In this document: in pieces, positions 59,548 through 64,000 of the stretch
How positions within the stretch are numbered: the first letter of the stretch is position 1
How the letters are laid out: each line of letters opens with the position of its first letter
Assembly (NCBI GenBank): GCA_900538365.1
Contig: UPXT01000001.1
Location: forward strand, 29,349-93,348
DNA from: an uncultured Acidaminococcus sp.
Lineage (GTDB): Bacteria; Bacillota; Negativicutes; Acidaminococcales; Acidaminococcaceae
Length of the DNA: 64,000 nucleotides
Direction of reading: 5' to 3'
The notes under the pieces: generated by a model
The model's input: only the letters and a program-made list of their open reading frames with translations
Told to the model about the DNA's origin: nothing
The model's database searches: none
Program-made: the position numbers and the translations under genes

Positions 59548-59952
59548 TTATCCAAAAATGACTTCATCAATCTTTTTCTGCACGGCCATATACTCCCGAA
59601 TGGAGGCTTCGCACCGTTCCGTGAAGGTGGGGCGCAGGTCGAGTTTTTTACCAAGGAGCTTGAAAAAGGCCTTTTCCTCATCGGCATAGGTCCCATCCAC
59701 AAGGGCAAGCCCCATCAGTTCAAAGACGACAATGCGTTTTTGGATGCGGTCCGTTGCGGCATTGAGGTCCATTGCCAGGGCTTCCAGAGATTTTTTCGGC
59801 AAGTCGGGGGAAATGCTCATCTGCAGTTCCTCGCCATAGGCTGCCAGCAGTTTTTCTTCCCGTTTATCGACAATTCCATCAGCGTTGCACAAATATTTGG
59901 CAATTTCAATAAAGACTTCCTTAGCAGGTTGAGATAATCTCCGTAAATACAT
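59548..59952 (-). CDS. TerB family protein
   Basis: The 134-residue, all-helical protein has the TerB fold: a first helix pair with KYLCNADGIVDKREEKLLAAYGEEL, carrying the Asp/Glu pattern that binds metal in TerB, and a second repeat with LALVDGTYADEEKAFFKLLGKKL. It belongs to the tellurite-resistance/stress TerB family (COG3793). The ATG at 59952 has GGAGGGG upstream. It is convergent with the trio operon, which itself encodes a TerB_N/TerB_C protein; functional coupling is an inference. Confidence 0.87.
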   Translation of the reverse strand: MYLRRLSQPAKEVFIEIAKYLCNADGIVDKREEKLLAAYGEELQMSISPDLPKKSLEALAMDLNAATDRIQKRIVVFELMGLALVDGTYADEEKAFFKLLGKKLDLRPTFTERCEASIREYMAVQKKIDEVIFG

Positions 59953-60261
59953 GAGGACCCCTCCGTTCAAGTTTGCTCCACGGGAAGCATAAGAAAAAAC
60001 TAAGGTACTTCCTTGTTTTTTATTATAGCAAAGGGCCTAGGCAGACACAATGACAAAAAGGGGATTTCCAGATATAAAGGAAAATTATGTAATATATTTG
60101 ACAATTGAATTCTTTGAAAGCATGGACATTTCCAGAATTTTTTAACCATCTGTGGTCAAGGAAGTCGAAAAAAATGAATCTTGATGAGAATGCTGTGTTT
60201 TCCATGTCCTTTCATGTTATAATGAGCAATATGAATATGCTGTCAGATTCCATGGACTTGC
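59953..60261. other. Intergenic region between the TerB gene and the TnpB element
   Basis: Apart from the TerB promoter no gene is visible. AT-rich sequence between 60060 and 60240 contains no repeats or structure that I could support. Confidence 0.4.
60022..60050 (-). promoter_or_regulatory. Promoter of the TerB gene
   Basis: On the minus strand TTGTGT (60050-60045) and perfect TATAAT (60027-60022) with 17 bp between, 70 bp before the start codon. Confidence 0.7.
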
Positions 60262-60412
60262 TTCATCTAAATGCGGGCTGGATACTCCGACCTCTTAGGT
60301 CGGGGAGGAAGCCCGCTTCACCTCGCTTTCTAAATAGCTAGAATTTCAGCAAAATCTATAATATAATTTTCTTGATGAAGTAATATCTATTTTAGAAAGG
60401 CAGGTGAAAAAA

Positions 60413-61639
60413 ATGTCCAACCTAACCAAAACGATAAAACTTCGTATATACGTTACTCCTGAACAGGAAATATTGTTTCGTCAAATGACTGAACAATACC
60501 GCTTAGCTTGCAACTTCGTATCTCAATATATCTTTGATCATCAATTTGATCTAGCATATCAAAACCTCAATAAAGAACTTTATAGCAACCTCCGACATTT
60601 ATTCGGGCTAAAATCACAGTTGGCACAATCTTCCATTAAGACAACTATTGCTAAATACAAGACCGTTAAACAGCAGCTTTTCCAAAATCCTTATAGATAC
60701 AAGGATGAGAATAACGATTGGCAACGTATTCCCAAAACCCTGGAATGGCTCTGGAAGCCTATATTTTTCAGCCGTCCACAAGCTGACCTTGTTCGTAATC
60801 GAGACTACAGTTTTGTAAACGATGGACAAACACTGTCTATTAATACCCTTGATCGGAGAACCAAATGCCCATTTGAAAGCAAGCATTTTACTGAATATCT
60901 TAACGGTTCTTATAAACTCGGGACAGCAAAACTTGTAAAGCTTAAAGGCTGGTGGTATCTCCATATCCCTGTTACAGAAACTGTGGAAGATTTTCAGAAA
61001 GAAAACGTCCGCCATGTTGTTGGTATTGACCGTGGACTTCGTTTTCTTACGGTCAGTTATGACGAGCAAGGCAAGACAGAATTTGTTTCTGGTAAAAAGA
61101 TTGCCACTAAACGTCATAAATTTCAAGAGCTAAGAAAACAACTTCAGTCGAAAGGGACGAAATCTGCAAAGCGTAAACTCAAAGCTATTTCTGGACGAGA
61201 GAACCGTTGGATGTCCGATGTAAATCATCAGATTTCTAAGACACTCGTGCAGAAATACGGCAAAGATACGCTTTTTGTTCTGGAAGATTTAGCTGGCGTT
61301 AGTTTTGAAGAGAGAAATCTTTCTAAAACAACTAAACAGAACTATGATCTACGAAGTTGGGCATTTTACCAATTAGAACAATTTTTAACCTACAAAGCTC
61401 ACGAAAACCGATCTGAAGTTTTAAAAGTATCAGCAAGATACACATCCCAGCGTTGTCCCAAATGTGGAACTATCCATAAAGAAAATCGAGATCACAAAAA
61501 ACATTTATACAGTTGCCAATGTGGTTATAAATCAAACGACGACCGAATTGGAGCTATGAATATCCAGCTTCTCGGAACTATGTGGATTTCTGGGGACAAT
61601 AATCCCCACTACGAACGAATAACAACTGCCTCGGAGTAA
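60413..61639 (+). CDS. tnpB: TnpB, RNA-guided endonuclease
   Basis: The 408-residue protein has an N-terminal helix-turn-helix (LTKTIKLRIYVTPEQEILFRQM), the RuvC motifs GIDRGLRFLTVSYDE (first Asp), LFVLEDLAGVSFEERN (Glu) and SNDDRIGAMNIQLL (third Asp), and a zinc finger CPKCGTIHKENRDHKKHLYSCQCG before the last. These residues are all intact, so the nuclease may be active; TnpB cuts DNA guided by an omega RNA made from the element's right end. The ATG at 60413 fits AGGTG upstream; a GTG at 60404 is also in frame. Confidence 0.93.
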   Translation: MSNLTKTIKLRIYVTPEQEILFRQMTEQYRLACNFVSQYIFDHQFDLAYQNLNKELYSNLRHLFGLKSQLAQSSIKTTIAKYKTVKQQLFQNPYRYKDENNDWQRIPKTLEWLWKPIFFSRPQADLVRNRDYSFVNDGQTLSINTLDRRTKCPFESKHFTEYLNGSYKLGTAKLVKLKGWWYLHIPVTETVEDFQKENVRHVVGIDRGLRFLTVSYDEQGKTEFVSGKKIATKRHKFQELRKQLQSKGTKSAKRKLKAISGRENRWMSDVNHQISKTLVQKYGKDTLFVLEDLAGVSFEERNLSKTTKQNYDLRSWAFYQLEQFLTYKAHENRSEVLKVSARYTSQRCPKCGTIHKENRDHKKHLYSCQCGYKSNDDRIGAMNIQLLGTMWISGDNNPHYERITTASE

Positions 61640-61769
61640 ACTCCTTGGCAAAGCGGGTGCTGTCAGCCACCCGATAATGTAGGCGGATTTAGGAAGATAC
61701 TTATGTATCGTTAGCACCTATGCAATTCCGACTTACAAGCCGCTACTTCTATAAGTGGCGGTAGTTGAC
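61590..61769 (+). ncRNA. Candidate omega RNA (reRNA) of TnpB
   Basis: The 3' end of tnpB and its following 130 bases can form GGAGT-AA-ACTCC (from 61635), GGGTG/CACCC near 61660, GATAC-TTAT-GTATC (61695) and the final stem at 61740-61761. This is the usual location of omega RNA scaffolds. The guide would then be read from the flanking bases after about 61769, i.e. from the region just before the next gene. Boundaries are inferred. Confidence 0.5.
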
Positions 61770-61791
61770 GATACGTAAAGGAGGTCCTTTC

Positions 61792-63402
61792 ATGGACTTT
61801 TCGCAAATTAGGCATCCTTATCCTTCGCGCCGCAGTGTGACCTATGGCAGACGCGGCATGGTGGCTACCAGCCAGACCCTTGCAGCGCAGGCGGGCCTTG
61901 CCATGCTGAAAAAAGGCGGGAACGCTGCCGATGCCATTATCGCCACAGCAATTGCCATGACCGTTCTTGAACCAACCAGCAATGGCCTGGGCAGTGATGC
62001 TTTTGCTCTTTATTGGAGCGAAAAGGATCATCAGCTATTCGGCCTCAATGGCAGCGGCTGGGCGCCTCGGGCCCTGACACTTGAGGCCATGCGCAAAAAA
62101 GGCTATGCCGCCATGCCGGAACGGGGCTGGGCTTCCGTGACCGTCCCAGGAGCCGTTTCAGCTTGGGCCGTCCTGCATCGCCGTTTTGGGCAGCTGCCCT
62201 TTCAAAGTCTCTTTGAACCGGCGCTGTCCTACGCCGAAGACGGGTATCCTGTCCAGCCTGTGACGAGTCTTCTCTGGAACCGGAGCGCCCAAACGTTTGC
62301 GCCCTTCCAACAGGAAGAAGCCTTTGCTCCGCTATTTGAAACTTTCTTCCAGAACGGGTCCCCTGGGCCTGGCGACTTGGTCCGCCTTCCAGATCATGCA
62401 AAGACCCTACGCCTTCTTGCTGAAAGCCACTGCGAAAGCTATTACCGTGGTGAGATTGCCCGTGCCATTGACGACTTTTCCCAAAAAACGGGCGGTTATC
62501 TGCGTGCAGAGGACTTGGCCCAATATGAGGCAGAATGGGTGACGCCTGTGTCCCGTTCCTACCACGGATACGAAATCTGTGAAATCCCGCCCAATGGTCA
62601 CGGCATTGTGGCCCTCATGGCCCTAGCCCTTGCCAGCCGCCTTCCCATCAAGGACCGGACGGAGCCGCGGAGCGTCCATTACGCCATTGAAGCCATGAAG
62701 CGTGCATTTGTGGATGGCATGGAATATATTACCGATCCCTGTCATATGAAAGTAGACGTGAACGATCTTTTAAGCGATGCCTATGCTGACCGTCGCTCCC
62801 AAGGTCTTATGGAAGACGCTGAAATGCCGCGTCCTATCGATCCGGACTGCGGCGGTACGGTCTATCTTTGCGCTGCCGATGGAGAAGGCAATATGGCGTC
62901 CTTCATTCAGAGCAACTTCCGTGGTTTTGGCAGCGGAATCGTCATTCCTGGGTATGGCATTTCCCTTAATGATCGGGCTAGTTCCTTCCGTCTTGACGAA
63001 AAGACGGCAAATGTCCTCGTACCGGGTAAAAAGCCTTACCATACCATTATTCCTGGTTTCCTCATGAAACAGGGAGAACCCCTTGGCCCCTTCGGAGTCA
63101 TGGGCGGCTATATGCAGCCCCAGGGTCATCTCCAGGTCATGATGAACTATATCGACTTTGGCCTTGATGAACAGGAAGCCCTTGATGCACCGCGCTGGCA
63201 GTGGATGGGCGGCAAGAAGATTGAAATCGAACCGGGGTTTGGCCCCACTGTGATTGAAGATCTGAAACGTCGCGGCCATGAAGTGACAGTCAAAGAGGAC
63301 TTTACCAGCTTTGGCCGAGGTCAAATGATTATGCGTCAAAAAAACGGTTCCCTTGCTGGAGCCACAGAACCCCGGGCGGATGGCACTGTCGCCGCCTGGT
63401 AA
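61792..63402 (+). CDS. ggt: Gamma-glutamyltransferase, YwrD-like
   Basis: The 536-residue protein is an N-terminal nucleophile hydrolase precursor. GMVATSQTLAAQAGLAMLKKGGNAADAI and EPTSNGLGSDAFALYW open the large subunit. The autocleavage Thr is T356 in CGGTVYLCAADGEGNMASFIQSN, followed by GSGIVIPGYGISLNDRASSF and HTIIPGFL. It releases glutamate from glutathione or other gamma-glutamyl compounds. There is no signal peptide, so it acts in the cytoplasm, as in YwrD. The ATG at 61792 has AAAGGAGG ten bases before it. Its upstream region is interrupted by the TnpB element, so its promoter may be changed. Confidence 0.9.
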   Translation: MDFSQIRHPYPSRRSVTYGRRGMVATSQTLAAQAGLAMLKKGGNAADAIIATAIAMTVLEPTSNGLGSDAFALYWSEKDHQLFGLNGSGWAPRALTLEAMRKKGYAAMPERGWASVTVPGAVSAWAVLHRRFGQLPFQSLFEPALSYAEDGYPVQPVTSLLWNRSAQTFAPFQQEEAFAPLFETFFQNGSPGPGDLVRLPDHAKTLRLLAESHCESYYRGEIARAIDDFSQKTGGYLRAEDLAQYEAEWVTPVSRSYHGYEICEIPPNGHGIVALMALALASRLPIKDRTEPRSVHYAIEAMKRAFVDGMEYITDPCHMKVDVNDLLSDAYADRRSQGLMEDAEMPRPIDPDCGGTVYLCAADGEGNMASFIQSNFRGFGSGIVIPGYGISLNDRASSFRLDEKTANVLVPGKKPYHTIIPGFLMKQGEPLGPFGVMGGYMQPQGHLQVMMNYIDFGLDEQEALDAPRWQWMGGKKIEIEPGFGPTVIEDLKRRGHEVTVKEDFTSFGRGQMIMRQKNGSLAGATEPRADGTVAAW

Positions 63403-63416
63403 AAGGAGGAGTTTCC

Positions 63417-63695
63417 ATGAAAAAAGTAACGATGATTGTTATGCCGGGCTGTCCCTACTGTGCCAATGCCAAAAAGGCACTGGCAGCCCTTCAGAAAGAG
63501 ACAGTCTACCAGGATATTCCTGTGGAACTTGTCGATGAAACAAGTGAAGCCGACAAAGTAAAACCTTATGCCGGTGCGTATTACTATGTCCCGACCCTTT
63601 TCGTGGATCATAATAAGAGTTACGAGGCCCATCCCGGCGATACGTATGAAGTCATCTACGAAGCCGTGGAAAAAGCGCTGGCTGCGGCTAAATAA
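63417..63695 (+). CDS. Glutaredoxin/thioredoxin-like protein
   Basis: The 92-residue protein has the redox motif MPGCPYCANAKKAL at residues 9-22 (CPYC, typical of glutaredoxins), YYYVPTLFVDHNK with the cis-proline, and EAHPGDTYEVIYEAVEKAL at the end. It probably reduces disulfides with a thiol such as glutathione or via thioredoxin reductase. It follows ggt by 14 bases with AAGGAGG, so the two are cotranscribed. Confidence 0.85.
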   Translation: MKKVTMIVMPGCPYCANAKKALAALQKETVYQDIPVELVDETSEADKVKPYAGAYYYVPTLFVDHNKSYEAHPGDTYEVIYEAVEKALAAAK

Positions 63696-63712
63696 CTTTT
63701 AGGCAATAGAAA

Positions 63713-64000
63713 GGTTCTATAATTTATTTTGGGGCGCTAAAGTGACCGTCCAGATTCGTGTCCTCTCAGCGCCTACTTTTTTCAATAAAAAAATAGGCAT
63801 ATGCACTCAAATCCTTTACAATTAAAGTGACTAAACAATAAAGAAAGTGAGTTGAATACATATGCCTTCCCTAGATTATATCGAAAAATTAACAGGAATT
63901 AAAGAGGACTGGATTCAAAATTTAAAGGAAACGGAATCAGCCTTGGTTTTAGCGATTCAGCTGCCGCCTCAAGAACACATCTGCCCTCATTGCAAGGCCA
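63713..64000 (+). mobile_element. ISL3-family insertion sequence, left part
   Basis: The left end begins with GGTTCTATAATTTATTTTGG at 63713 and continues beyond the window. The same first 24 bases occur alone at 19581. Transposase sequence starts at 63862. The right part is not visible, so completeness cannot be judged. Confidence 0.75.
63862..64000 (+). CDS. ISL3-family transposase, 5' part
   Basis: The visible 46 codons begin MPSLDYIEKLTGIKEDWIQN and reach the first half of the N-terminal zinc ribbon (HICPHCKA), as in ISL3-family transposases. The rest, including the DDE catalytic domain, lies beyond the window. The frame is intact so far. GTGAG nine bases before the ATG is a weak ribosome site. 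Confidence 0.8.
   Translation, partial: MPSLDYIEKLTGIKEDWIQNLKETESALVLAIQLPPQEHICPHCKA

Larger units (their letters stand above)
60262..61769 (+). mobile_element. IS200/IS605-family element carrying only tnpB
   Basis: The approximate left end is marked by a strong stem at 60273-60316 (GCGGGCT/AGCCCGC enclosing CTCCGACCT/AGGTCGGGGAG with a bulge). The right end is a 9-bp stem at 61740-61761 (CCGCTACTT/AAGTGGCGG) followed by TAGTTGAC. No terminal inverted repeats or target duplications are expected for this family. There is no tnpA transposase, so mobility needs one in trans. The element lies immediately upstream of the gamma-glutamyltransferase gene. Exact ends are inferred. Confidence 0.65.

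Overview
This 64 kb window looks like the chromosome of a Gram-negative-walled Firmicute of class Negativicutes, with Acidaminococcus-like cocci the best guess. That placement is inference, with no search run. The evidence is a trimeric autotransporter adhesin with a YadA-type outer-membrane anchor, a MurE with the meso-DAP motif DNPR, Firmicute-type neighbours (RemA, DUF881 and small basic protein, RqcH, NrdR) and anaerobe markers such as HydE and a UxaA-type dehydratase.

Layout. 1-8.5 kb: end of a CoA-transferase gene, an iron-sulfur-flavoprotein-like reductase with an out-of-frame tail, a secreted beta-helix protein, a MATE pump, an isolated 44-codon ORF in its own promoter/terminator unit, a DUF1445 hydro-lyase, a LOG-family protein and a phosphodiesterase. 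8.6-14.8 kb: one operon joining a glutathionyl-hydroquinone-reductase-like protein, an MmgE/PrpD protein, a complete polar amino acid ABC importer and a GNAT acetyltransferase. 14.9-23.2 kb: a secreted protein, a MalY-type C-S lyase, a frameshifted YadA-like adhesin, bioB with a BirA-like operator, a UxaA/GarD-type dehydratase and small proteins. 23.6-38.0 kb: the division and cell wall cluster mraZ-rsmH-ftsL-murE-murF-mraY-murD-murG-murC-ddl-ftsQ-DUF881-sbp-ftsZ, followed by nrdR. It lacks ftsI, ftsW, murB and ftsA. 38.3-42.9 kb: a comG/type II secretion-like operon (GspF protein plus five pseudopilin-like genes, no ATPase) ending in a chagasin-like inhibitor protein. 43.1-48.9 kb: rqcH facing a secreted protein and yicC-remA-gmk-rpoZ-coaBC. 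49.7-53.1 kb: a DNA-entry-type nuclease with an unknown partner, hydE, tRNA-Ser(UGA) and a nitroreductase. 53.3-60.0 kb: the most interesting block, a tightly coupled trio encoding a TerB_N/TerB_C protein, a BrxD-like P-loop ATPase and an Lhr-like DEVH helicase, with an EamA transporter behind it and a convergent TerB gene. The trio resembles parts of BREX/Ter systems but has no methylase, PglZ or Lon partner. 60.2-64 kb: a TnpB element with a candidate omega RNA inserted just upstream of gamma-glutamyltransferase and glutaredoxin-like genes, then the start of an ISL3-family element.

The window also carries small repeats: four copies of an A-loop hairpin (CGGAGC-N6-CGCTCCG) always 3' of and sense to a gene, three relics of an IS150-like element whose end folds into a conserved hairpin, and a solitary ISL3 end beside bioB. 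Glutathione-related functions appear at both ends of the window (hydroquinone reductase at 8.7 kb, gamma-glutamyltransferase and glutaredoxin-like protein at 62-63.7 kb).
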